The position numbers and the translations under genes are program-made. DNA of 64,000 bases from Mortierella alpina (taxonomy: Eukaryota; Mortierellomycota; Mortierellomycetes; Mortierellales; Mortierellaceae), in assembly GCA_029449245.1 (NCBI GenBank), contig JANATF010000007.1, positions 310,001 through 374,000 on the forward strand, given 5' to 3'. Positions 38,049 through 48,389 of this stretch are shown here, piece by piece. The notes under the pieces were generated by a model. The model saw only the letters and a program-made list of their open reading frames with translations, did not search any database and was not told the DNA's origin. The stretch's first letter is position 1; each line of letters starts with the position of its first letter.

Positions 38049-39981
38049 TTCTAGTCCAGCCTCGGGATGGAGGAGAGGAATAAACACAGGAATATTTTTC
38101 TTGGCATTGAAGACACTTGCCGTTGGCCTCATGGACGGCACAATCAGTCTGTACAAGACCGCAACTTGGGAAAAGGCACACATACTACGCGGTCATACTT
38201 TCAGTGTTATAGGCGTGGTGTTCTCGCCAAGCGGCCAGCAGATTGCCTCGGGCGGTGGCGACAGTACGGTGCGACTCTGGGACGCACAAACAGGCACGCC
38301 TGGTGCCATCATGAGTGACCATACCTCCGAGGTTACGAGCGTGGTGTTTTCGCCAAGCGGCCAGCTTATTGCCTCAAGCAGTTGGGACAGCACGGTGCGG
38401 CTCTGGGACGCACAATCTGGTGCACCTGGTGCTATCCTATGCGGCCATACGGACTGGGTTAGAGGCGTGACTTTCTCGCCAAACTGTCAGCAGGTAGTCT
38501 CGGCTAGTAACGACAAGTCAGTGCGCCTCTGGGACGCACAAACCGGTGCACCTCGTGCCGTGCTACTAGGTCATACCGACTCAGTTACGAGCGTGGTGTT
38601 TTCGCCAAACGGCCAGCAGATTGCCTCGGGTAGTCGTGACATGACAGTGCGGCTATGGGACGTACAAACCGGTGTGCTTGGTGCCATTCTGAGTGGCCAC
38701 ACCTCCAGTATTGAGAGCGTGGTGTTTTCGCCAAGCGGCCAACAGATTTCCTCGGGCAGTTCTGACAGCACGGTGCGACTCTGGGACGCACAAACCGGTG
38801 CACCTGGGGCCATCCTGAGTGGCCATGCCTCTGCTGTAACGAGCGTGGTGTTTTCGCCAAGCGGCCAGCAGATTGCCTCGGCTAGTATCGACAAGTCGGT
38901 GCGACTCTGGAACGCACGAACAGGCACGCCTGGTGGCATCATGAGTGGCCATACCTCCCAGGTTACGGGCGTGATGTTTTCGCCAAGCGGCCAGCTTATT
39001 GCCTCAAGCAGTTGGGACAGCACGGTGCGGCTCTGGGACGCACAATCTGGTGCACCTGGTGCTATCCTACGCGGCCATACGGACTGGGTTAGACGCGTGG
39101 TTTTCTCGCCAAACGGTCAGAAGATTGCCTCGGCTAGTGACGATAAGTCGGTGCGGCTATGGGACGCACAAACGGGTATACCTGGCACCATCATGAGTGG
39201 CCATACCGACATTGTTACGAGCGTGGCGTTTTCGCCAAGCGGCCAGCAGATTGCCTCGGGCAGTGGCGACCGCACGGTGCGACTCTGGGACTCTCAGACC
39301 GGTGCACCTGGGGCCATCATGACTGGCCATACCTCGGGTGTTCTGAGCGTAGTGTTTTCACCGAGTGGCCAGCAGATTGCCTCGGGAAGTGCTGACAGTA
39401 CAGTGCGGCTATGGGACGCTCAATCTGGTGCTCCTGGTGCTATCCTAAGCGATCATACGGACTGGATTAGAAGCGTGGTTTTCTCGCCAAGCGGGCAGCT
39501 CATTGCCTCGGGCAGTGACGACAAGACGGTGCGGCTGTGGGACGCACAAACAGGCACACCTGGTGCCATCCTGAGTGACTATACCTCCTGGGTTATAAGC
39601 GTGGTGTTTTCGTCAAGCGGCCAACAGATTGCCTCTGGCAGTTACGATATGACGGTGCGGGTTTGGGATGTAGAATCAGGTAGCTGTCTGACTGTGATCA
39701 AGGGGTTTTGTGGACCAGTCGCAAGTATTGCCTGGATTGCTGAAGGAGACGACAGTTACATTGCAACCGGCTGTTACGATACATCTGTGCGCCTTTGGAA
39801 ACTGACAGACGACTGCGATGCTGTCCGCTTACAGTGGAGCTCTGGGCGCGCCCAACTTTCCCTGTCGGATACAAACATCCAGAACGCGCAGGGACTGAGC
39901 CGGACAAACATAAAACTCTTACAACAGCGTGGCTCTCTGGGTCAACCAGCTCCATCTTGTGAAGATCACGAGAGGCCTTAG
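36181..39981 (+). repeat. tandem duplication of the WD40 tail (two 1868-nt copies)
   Basis: Copy 1 is 36181-38048 and copy 2 is 38114-39981. Homology begins at the same point (cacttgccgttggcctc) and both end at the stop codon, with a constant offset of 1933 nt and no net length change. Both hold 14 WD40 units. The linker 38049-38113 is unrelated. Inside each copy the 126-nt unit repeats about 12 times, often with long identical stretches. Confidence 0.9.
38114..39981 (+). pseudogene. detached duplicate of the NLR WD40 array
   Basis: Open frame of 14 WD40 units ending in the same C-terminal tail as the upstream NLR gene (SLSDTNIQNAQGLSRTNIKL). It lacks the helical, NACHT and pentapeptide parts. 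The frame stays open upstream to 37996, overlapping the end of the first gene in another frame, but its first ATG lies inside blade 1 (about 38131). No promoter motif is evident in the 65-nt linker. Most likely it is a non-autonomous duplicate kept open by recent origin or by exchange with the parent. A chimeric or separately transcribed WD40-only protein is the alternative. Confidence 0.65.
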
Positions 39982-40116
39982 TCCTAGGCAATCTTCGGGA
40001 TGGGGAAGGGAATAAATATTGCAATATGATTCTTGCCATTCAACATGCCTGGCGATGAAATCATTGCACTGTGAGCTTGAAGACCTTTTTTCTATACTTT
40101 ATTGCCAATTCCAAAA

Positions 40117-42546
40117 CTACTTTGACAACTTTGGTTTTGTTGAGCGAGCAATTGGCGGTGGTACTAATGATGAGGGTGATGATGGTGACGATGATGCTAC
40201 TGACGCTGCAGACGTCAACGGCGTTGTCGGCACCTCCTGTGCCTTACTATATACAATATCACCCTGCGCCTCGTTCGCCAGAGCCGTGACCGTTGGCGGA
40301 TGCATCACGACTGCTGGATCATTCGAAGACCCTGCCAGAGCTCGCTTATCTCCATGAAGCCCAAAACTGTATTCCTCCTTATCATCGGTTCGTTCCAAAT
40401 ACTCCTCCGTACCGATAGTTGGCAAAGCCATGCCAATCGTCGTTCCGCGCTGAAGCGTGCTCGGACTCGATGGCTCGCCTGCCAAAGGTTGTCCTGAGTT
40501 CTCAACGAGACCCACAACGGACGAGGCAGGGGTTGCTGACACGATGGAGGTGGCTGACGACGATGACTGATTGTGCGTTGAATTCTCTCCACTCGTCTCC
40601 GTGTCGACGATGACGACTGCCGTGGAAGCTCTCTGGGCAGCTTTGGCTGCTGCCTTGACACTTGGCAAAGGTTCAAATACGATATCGCTCCCCACAATCA
40701 CAACGTCGGATGGCTGTTGTCCTTGCTGAGAAGGCTGAGCTCGAGAATCATCCTCCTGAATCTCTTCTACCTCCTGTTTCTCGTCCATCACCTCCTCCTT
40801 GTCCAACAGATACCGGGGCTGGTTTTTGGGTCGATCCTTTTGTCCCGCTAGTCGATCGTGATACCCACCCTCACGCCTGTATTCCTGAAACTCTCCGCTG
40901 GCAGGGGGCTCGGCTGCAGGTGCCTGGCTGTTACCAGCTAGTCTCGCAGCAACCACATCTGCGGCCGTCTCAAGTTTCGGAGGAGGAGGGGCAGTGCTGC
41001 TCTCCGTCGCAGCTGTATCGTTCAAGGAGGGTATATGGACCGTGCTAGATCCATTGCCGGCTGCCAAGGCTTGGAAACGCTGATCCTGGTTTTGGTATTG
41101 GATCACGGAGCTCAAAAAGTCGCCTCCGAGGTGCAAGTCCAGTGGCGGCACGACGCTCGAGTCATTGACGGCTTCTGAACCTGCCGCTTTCAGCGCCCGC
41201 TTGGCTTCTTCCTCGTCCTCAGCGTCTGGAACAATCTTGAAGAGTCCCTGGCCGAGCAATGGCCTGGTGGCATCCCCTGGTAAGAAGATGGATCCTGCGT
41301 CGGGTGTCGCTGTTGTTGGACTGGCAGCAGATATTGGGACTGAGGTGTCAAGTGATGGTGGTGGTTGCGGGAAGAGGACAGGTACCTGTTGGTGAGACGG
41401 TGGTGCCTGGTGGTGGTGCTGGGAGGGAGGGGCAAGCGGTACTGGTGCAGGTGCAGGATAAACGATGTTGTTGACTGCCTGGGCGGGCGGGGGTGCTTGT
41501 TGGTATGGTTGAGGGTTGAATTGCCCTGGAACAGGTGGTTGAGGGTTCTGTTGGTACACCTGCTGCTGGTTCTGGTACTGCTGCTGCTGATGCGTAAACG
41601 GTTGCTGTTGCGCGTGAGGAAGAATAAGAGGCACAGATACCAATCCTGTCCCGGGCTGGTAATAATAGGGTTGACTGGCCGGAGTTGTAATCGTAGGTGT
41701 TGGTGTTGGCACCAATGCATTTGGCTGCTGGTAGTTCATGTACGGCTGCTGGTATTGCCCAGGGGTGACACTGCCTTGTGAATAAACAGAGTTTGCATAT
41801 CCAATCTGGAGGACAGGCTGCTGCTGTGGTGTCATGTAAGACTCCTGGGGCAAGTGCAACGACCCAGTGGGTGGAAGGACACCATTCATATGCGTCGGGG
41901 CGGGCGATACAGTCCTCTCAGATCCAGAGACGAACGCAGGACTCATGGCCCTTGCATGCTGATACGGTTGTTGTAGTTGTGGCGGTGGTAATGGTTGCAA
42001 CGCAATAGCTGCTCCCGGCGCTGTTGCTGGCGGGGCTGCTGCTGCAGCTCCTGCAGATGGCTTTGTGATGCTGTCGGCGGCCTTTTGCGCTTTGACCCGG
42101 AGTCCAGACCACATGTCGGATAAACCCGCAGCTCGGTCCTTCTTCACTCCACTGCCATAGTCATCATTATCCTGTTTGCGATTCAGTGTCCTGGCTGAAG
42201 CAGCTGTGTAGTCGTCATAGAACGGAGAGCGCTTCCCCGCAGCCATTAATCGCCTGCGTCGCTTCTTGAGAAGCAGGAACCCGCCGACGACTGAGCAGAT
42301 AAGGATGACGAGTGCACCGACGACAAGTCCTGCAACGGCACCCCCGCTCATTCCGTCACTAGATTGCGCTGTGGCAGTGGCAGTGGCAGCGGTGGATGGC
42401 AGCGAAACATGATTGGTCTGTCTCGCTGTGTGTGTTGTTGGTCTCGGGGTGGTCTCTTGTGGTGGCAGTGTCGAAGTGGCGATGATGGAGAGAGGAGCAG
42501 TGGTGGATATAGGTGGTGCTCGAGATGGTGGGAGTACTGTTGCCAT
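40117..42546 (-). CDS. single-pass membrane protein with Pro/Gln-rich cytosolic tail
   Basis: Intronless, 809 aa. Residues 1-65 are Ser/Thr/Pro-rich and look like a heavily O-glycosylated outer part. One membrane helix follows (GGAVAGLVVGALVILICSVV, about 69-92) with a basic stop-transfer KKRRRR. The remaining 700 residues are disordered and rich in Gln, Pro, Tyr and Ala. The layout recalls Mid2/Wsc-type wall sensors but without their signal peptide or cysteine domain in this model. A signal-encoding exon upstream of 42546 could have been missed. Function unknown. Confidence 0.7.
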   Translation of the reverse strand: MATVLPPSRAPPISTTAPLSIIATSTLPPQETTPRPTTHTARQTNHVSLPSTAATATATAQSSDGMSGGAVAGLVVGALVILICSVVGGFLLLKKRRRRLMAAGKRSPFYDDYTAASARTLNRKQDNDDYGSGVKKDRAAGLSDMWSGLRVKAQKAADSITKPSAGAAAAAPPATAPGAAIALQPLPPPQLQQPYQHARAMSPAFVSGSERTVSPAPTHMNGVLPPTGSLHLPQESYMTPQQQPVLQIGYANSVYSQGSVTPGQYQQPYMNYQQPNALVPTPTPTITTPASQPYYYQPGTGLVSVPLILPHAQQQPFTHQQQQYQNQQQVYQQNPQPPVPGQFNPQPYQQAPPPAQAVNNIVYPAPAPVPLAPPSQHHHQAPPSHQQVPVLFPQPPPSLDTSVPISAASPTTATPDAGSIFLPGDATRPLLGQGLFKIVPDAEDEEEAKRALKAAGSEAVNDSSVVPPLDLHLGGDFLSSVIQYQNQDQRFQALAAGNGSSTVHIPSLNDTAATESSTAPPPPKLETAADVVAARLAGNSQAPAAEPPASGEFQEYRREGGYHDRLAGQKDRPKNQPRYLLDKEEVMDEKQEVEEIQEDDSRAQPSQQGQQPSDVVIVGSDIVFEPLPSVKAAAKAAQRASTAVVIVDTETSGENSTHNQSSSSATSIVSATPASSVVGLVENSGQPLAGEPSSPSTLQRGTTIGMALPTIGTEEYLERTDDKEEYSFGLHGDKRALAGSSNDPAVVMHPPTVTALANEAQGDIVYSKAQEVPTTPLTSAASVASSSPSSPSSLVPPPIARSTKPKLSK

Positions 42547-44135
42547 GATGCTGGAGGATTTGCGAGCAAGGGGTGAATGGGCAAAGTTTTCGATTCTTGT
42601 GTTGTCTTTGTCTCGCTGCTATCGCCAGCTGTCAGGGGTTGGGCTAATGATGACAGAACATGAACTGAACAGCGATAAAGGGAATCAAAGGATGACGAGG
42701 GTGAACAATGAGGAAGAGCAGAAAGGATCAAGCAGGTGGAGGTGAAAGAGGGAGCAAGAGAGAGAGAGAGAGAGAGAGTGAGTGAATGAGAGATAACGAG
42801 AGTAAAAGGAGGAGACAGGTGTGCATTATTGGTGTTACTGTAGTATTATCGCGAGGTGTGCAGACGACAAGGTCTGTAACAGGGACCAGACCACAGCCCG
42901 AGCACCATCCCAGTAGTATATTGCACTGCATCCCATAGTTCATTGCCAGCTAACTTCGTTTTGGTACAGTGCAAGGGTCGCATGGGGAGAACACCCGACG
43001 GTGTTCGAAGCCCCATGGCTCCCTTTTTGGAGCCCTTTGCACCCCCCGCCATCCTCCGAACACCACAGGGCGGCACTCATGCAGGCCCGAACAGGGCGAC
43101 AAGATGCGGCAAGGTGAGGCACTGCCGAGGCGTGAGAACACCATTCCTCTTTTCTTGTTTGCGGTCGTACTGAAGAGCGAACTGTGCAACCCTCAAGGCA
43201 AAGCGTGGTGTTGAACAGCGTAAACAAAAAAAACTAGAGTTTACCCATTCAAACCTGTATGTGCATGCTGGCAAGTGCAACTGGACCTTGTCCTTGCAGC
43301 CGTAGCCGCATGTTCGCCCTTGTTTTTCTTCTCTATTCTCGAGGCGCGGAAAATTTTATTTGACGATCAAGCCGGGCTATGCCATGCCCGAGATTGTTCG
43401 TCAAGTCTAGTTCAACATTTTTTCGGCCATGTGCACGCCCTCACTTTGTGCTTTCGCGGTCCACTTGCTGCCTTCTCGGTTTTTTGAGCGAAGTGCAATT
43501 ATTAATACGTGATATTCTACGAACCATGTTTACATTAGATCTAAGCGATGCATACAGTGCTCAAGAGATAAAATATCGCGAACTGGCCTTAGTCGCTCCC
43601 CTCTGGTACCTTTTGTAGACATGAAGTTGCGTACCTATAAATATATCAGGATACGTGAAACAGGGGTGATCGTCGCAACAGGACTCCAGCGGCATATTTT
43701 ACCAAACGGAAGACTCTCAATTTGATCAATTTGATCACTGGTAAAGAGTTAATAGCCTCAGCGCCAGGACCGGGGTCCATGCGTGCTTTTGTTTTGCCTC
43801 CACCTTGGAGCACCACTTCCTATAGCAGAGGAACAAGCGTCGGGTTGGTTGCACCCTTCCCCGATGCGATCAGCCAAAAGTGTGACTGTCTCCTGCGCTC
43901 CTTGAGCCCCGCACACACAAACAAGCACTTGAGAGACATTGGGCGCCTCGGGATTCCGAAAGCGGTACCGCCATTGGATCCTTTTGCTGAAGGGCGCCTT
44001 TTTGTCACCTTGATCACCAGCTCCGATCTCTCTTTCCTCGTCCGCGCACACTCTCCTTCCTGGTCTCCTTCCCTCCCTGAGCCTTCTTCCCTTTGACTCT
44101 TTGCATCAGACAACTGCACCAAAGGAAGAGTCACC
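42547..44135. other. intergenic, with (AG)n microsatellite and TATA-like site
   Basis: Long divergent spacer between the membrane protein and COX15. It contains an AG-repeat at 42757-42778 and a tataaata at 43636-43643, about 500 nt before COX15. Several open frames here lack coding character, so no gene is called. Confidence 0.5.
42757..42778. repeat. (AG)11 microsatellite
   Basis: Uninterrupted AG dinucleotides in the presumed leader of the minus-strand membrane protein gene. Confidence 0.9.
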
Positions 44136-45965
44136 ATGGTCTGCACCAACGCGTTCTCGTCCCTGCTGACCAGGACGCTCGTTCGGGCCACTGCGCACAC
44201 ACCCACTCCGCTGTCAGCGCATGTCCTCTCCACCCGCTCGCTCTCCTCCACAGGCAACAGCTATGCATTCAAGAGATCAGTCCTCCGATCCACGCCCTGC
44301 ATCAATGCTGCTGCAGTCACACAGCGCATGACCTTGTCCGCCCGGTCGACGGCTCTCATGGTCAAAGCCCGCTTCCAGTCCACCACCACAGCTGCTGCCT
44401 CTGCCTCTGCCTCTACGACGGCTTCGAGCACAGCTTCGGCCTCGGCTTCTAGAGTAGCGGCCAAGAGCTCAACAGCAGCTACCCCCGAGATTGTGGTGAA
44501 GCCCATTGTCGGCTATTGGATGTTGACGATCAGTGCCATGACTTTTGGTATTGTCGTTGTTGGCGGCATGACCCGCTTGACTGAGAGTGGACTGTCGATT
44601 GTTGAATGGAACTTGATCAAGGGCATGAAGCCTCCCCGATCGCAGGAAGAATGGGAGGAGGAGTTTGGAAAGTACAAGCAGTTCCCGGAATACAAGATGT
44701 AAGCTGGCCATTCTCCTTTGATATCTACTCGCGATCCGCTTGTCTATTTGTATTGTACTTGCTAACAGCGCAATCAAAAACGAACACATCCCACTTTTTG
44801 CGCGGTCGCTTTGACGTTCTTAGTTTGAACCATGGTATGACGCTTGAGGAGTTTAAGCGCATCTTTTACTACGAATGGTCACATCGTATGCTCGGTCGTG
44901 CCATTGGTGCTGCTTTCATCTTGCCTGGTCTTTTCTTTGCTGCCCGGGGCATGCTCACCAAGAATATTGCCCGTCGCTCCTTGATCATTGGTGGTCTTAT
45001 TGGTTTCCAAGGTGCACTTGGATGGTATATGGTCAAGTCTGGATTGGACGAGCAATTGATGAACACGCCCGGTGCCACGCCCAGAGTCTCGCAGTACAGA
45101 TTGGCTGCTCATTTGGGAAGTGCCTTCTTGATTTACGCTGGTGCCTTTATGACTGGAATGAAGGTCTTGACCGATTATAGCATTTCCAAGGGAGCTTATG
45201 AGGTAATGAAAGGCTGCCTGCTTGAATTGCATATGTGTAACTGTCGCATTGTGTAGACACAGAAAAGATACTCATTGAAGTGTGGTCGCCTCCTTTCAAC
45301 ATTAGTCCCTTGCTGCTGCGATCAACAACCCTGTTCTCAAGCGCTTCAAGGGCCATGCCCATGGAATTGTTGCTCTCGTCTTCTTCACTGCCATCTCGGG
45401 TGCCTTTGTTGCTGGTCTCGATGCCGGTCTCGTCTATAACGAGTTCCCCTTGATGGGTGGCCGTCTGATGCCTCCTGTCAATGAGCTCTTTGATAGCCGG
45501 TTCGTGCACGAGAACGATCACCCCAAGGTCGGACTCTGGAGAAATATGTTTGATAATCAAGTCACTGTCCAGTTCAACCATCGTGTCCTTGTAAGTGTTT
45601 CTTGAGTTGCCGCACACATAATTTGTAAAATGATTAAATGTCTATCTCCTGCAGCGTGTGCCATGCCTAACATCTCTGTCGGAAAATTATTTTCATAGGC
45701 TACGACGACCTTCACTGCTGTCTCTGCGCTGTTCTTGTACTCGCGTCGCCTGCCTCTGCCTGCCCATGTCCGCCTTGGTGTCAATGCGCTGATGGGGGTT
45801 GCGTGCTGCCAAGTGGGGCTTGGAATTGCCACGCTGCTGTACATGGTGCCTGTCTCGCTTGGCACAGCCCACCAGGCCGGCTCGCTGACCCTGCTGACTG
45901 CGGCGCTGTACCTGATGCACAGTCTGAAGAAGGTGCCTGTTCTGAAGAAGATCCCGCTGAAGTGA
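44136..45965 (+). CDS. COX15: haem A synthase COX15
   Basis: Mitochondrial inner-membrane enzyme that oxidises haem O to haem A for cytochrome c oxidase. Four exons (44136-44698, 44824-45202, 45306-45590, 45699-45965), all phase-consistent, give 497 aa. The first 125 residues are rich in Ser, Ala and Arg and act as a mitochondrial presequence. Eight membrane helices follow. The conserved haem-ligand histidines are visible in [39 protein letters not shown] and [13 protein letters not shown]. The loop [16 protein letters not shown] near residue 150 is a family hallmark. Confidence 0.96.
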
Positions 45966-46403
45966 GCGCCCCTTCTTGCCCATAGATAGATAGCATGCAT
46001 TTCCGAAAGAACACTTTACAACATTCTTATTGGCCAGCTCGTGTTCCCACGAAGCACCAGCGGAAGTGAAAGTGTGTGACGTGGGGCAAAGTCCTCCTAC
46101 TCTCTCCTCTACACGCCGCTCTTGCACCCCCAACTCTGTTTTCTTGTTTTCTGTTTGTTTGCTCCAGGCTACTTACTACACACATAGCACATACAGCACC
46201 CCGCCCTACTGTGCCCGCAGTTCCCGCCCGCAGCAGACTTCCAAAGAGTCACCGCGTTGCCCATCATCATTCCTCTCCTCAAAAAGCTCGTCCGTCTGGC
46301 CAGAGCTCCTCATTGTTGTCCACGACTCGCCTCACCCGTCTCCTTGCAGATTAACCATCCGCGCCGCTTCGTCCTCCCAGCCCAATTCATCCGCCACTCC
46401 ACC

Positions 46404-48295
46404 ATGACCTCCACAGCCACCACATCCACCCCTCTCTCCAGGCAGCTCGCCCGCTTCAAGGAGATCCGCGTCGGCGGTGCCGAGTACCTCGACCATCTCT
46501 CCGCAGGCGACCGCGAAGCCATCCCTCTCCTCGTCCAAGTCGGCAAGCTGTTCGATCAGATCTATATCCGCCAGCGCTGGTCCGGCAACGAGGCCCTGCA
46601 CGCCCACGTCAAGAGCCAAAACGACGCCAGCCTCGCCTTGGGTCTTCAGCTCTTCAAGGGTCCCTGGGGTCTGGACGACGAAAAGTTCATCAAGTCTGTC
46701 ACGGAAGACGGACAAGAAACGATCCACATCCCCCATGAGCCCCCAACTCACGGAAATTTCTACCCGGATGATATCAAGCAGGAAGAGTACTTGGCTTGGG
46801 TGGCCGGATTGGAGGGTCAGGCCAAGATCAACGCGGAGGGCTACTACCATGTGGTCAAGAGGGATGCGACGACAGGATTGTTGTACACGGTGCCTTACTC
46901 GGAGGAATACAAGGATTTCTTGGTCCCGGCCTCCGAGCTGATGAAGCAGGCTGCTAGGCTGGTCAGTGACCAGTCCCTGGCCAAGTTCTTGAAGTCTAGG
47001 GCAGAGGCCTTTATCAGCAACGAGTATGTCGATTCCGAAGTGGACTGGCTGAGAATCAGCAAGGACTCGCCGCTCGATGTCACTGCTGGACCTTATGAGG
47101 TATTATTCTCTTTGCCGTGCTTCTCATCCTCTCTTTTTCTAGTTTCTCGATCACAATGGACGGATCTATCTAACGCGAGTCAATAACGAACGCATTGGAT
47201 CCACTCTAGAACTACACGGACAAGTTGCTCTCGATCCGTACCGCATACGAGTTTTTGTTGCACGCAACTGATTTCGAGTCCTCTGCCATCTTGGCAAAGT
47301 TCTCGAGCCGTCTTCAGGACATGGAGGATCAGATGCCCGTGGATGAGCTTTACAAGACCAAGGATCTGCAACCCCCAGCCATCATCACCGTCAACCAGCT
47401 CTACTCTGGAGGAGACGTGGCTGTGCCCATGACCGCAGCCTACAACTTGCCAAACGATGAGGCCCCCATCAAGATTGCAGGATCCAAGCTGGTCATCATC
47501 AAGAACGTACAGCAGTGCAAATTCGCCAAAGTGCTCCTTCCCATCGCTGAACTGGTCCTGGACAAGGACCAGCTCAAGAAGGTTGATTTCGAGGCTTTCT
47601 TCCAGCACGTCTTGATGCACGAGGTGGCTCATTCGCTCGGCCCCCACTTTTTGGTGCGTGAGAAGGAAAAGAAGGTCCGCTCGGCGTTGGAGGAATACCA
47701 CGCTGCCTTTGAGGAGGCCAAGGCTGGTAAGATGACAAGCTGTGAATATTCAACGCTGGTCAAAAGTTTGTCTGTCCGTCCGTCTATTTTTTTTTCTTCT
47801 TTTTTGGGGCGGATTTCTAACGATTGAACCCTCTTTGTGCTGCAATCTCCCAATTTTTCAGATATCGCCGGTCTGCACGCAGTCGCATTGCTTCTCAAGG
47901 ATGGAACTTTGTCAGGAGGACCCGACGCCGAGTCCTTCTACATGACCTACCTCGCCTCTGCCTTCCGTTCCATCCGCTTCGGCATTACCGAGGCCCATGG
48001 TTTGGGACAAGCCATGCAGTTTGAGTACCTCATGGAGCAAGGTGGTTTCGCCTACGATGCCGAGACCCGCAAGTTCAGAGTGGTGATGGACAAGATCGAG
48101 GACGCTGTCAAGTCCTTAACAACCAAGATCTTGGTCTTGCAGGGAGATGGCGACAAGCAAAAAGTCAAGGCCTTTGCTGACAAGTATGGCATCATCTCAC
48201 CCGCCGTGAAGCAGGCTTTGGCCAGTCTGGAGGACTTGGGCATCCCTGTGGATGTATACCCCTGCTACGGTATTCTGGACGACGGAACTGTTTAA
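46404..48295 (+). CDS. M49-like (DPP III family) zinc metallopeptidase
   Basis: Three exons (46404-47099, 47210-47726, 47862-48295) give 548 aa. The zinc motif is HEVAHSLGPH near residue 368, the HExxH form seen in the M49-like domain of plant Nudix-fused and many microbial proteins, not the HExxGH of classic dipeptidyl-peptidase III. The third ligand is the Glu of FGITEAHGLGQAMQ near residue 448. The N-terminal region (LSRQLARFKEIRVGGAEYLDHLSAGDR) is typical of these short M49 proteins. The protein is probably a cytosolic peptidase. The frame is open further upstream, with an Arg-rich hydrophobic stretch, but no ATG supports a presequence. Confidence 0.82.
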
Positions 48296-48389
48296 AAAGA
48301 AAGAAAAAAGGGCGTGTTGCCTCCAGCAGAGGCTGAACGAAATTATTCAATACAATCTGTCTATTTACAACTATATGGGATACACCTTG

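Noticed and set aside
36260-39730. Regular 126-nt repeats that could suggest a satellite or CRISPR-like array
   Set aside because: They are WD40 codon repeats in a continuous frame, with no spacer-repeat alternation.
42846-44051. Several 70-130 codon frames between the membrane protein and COX15
   Set aside because: They overlap on both strands, have no splice-consistent extension and no recognisable motif.
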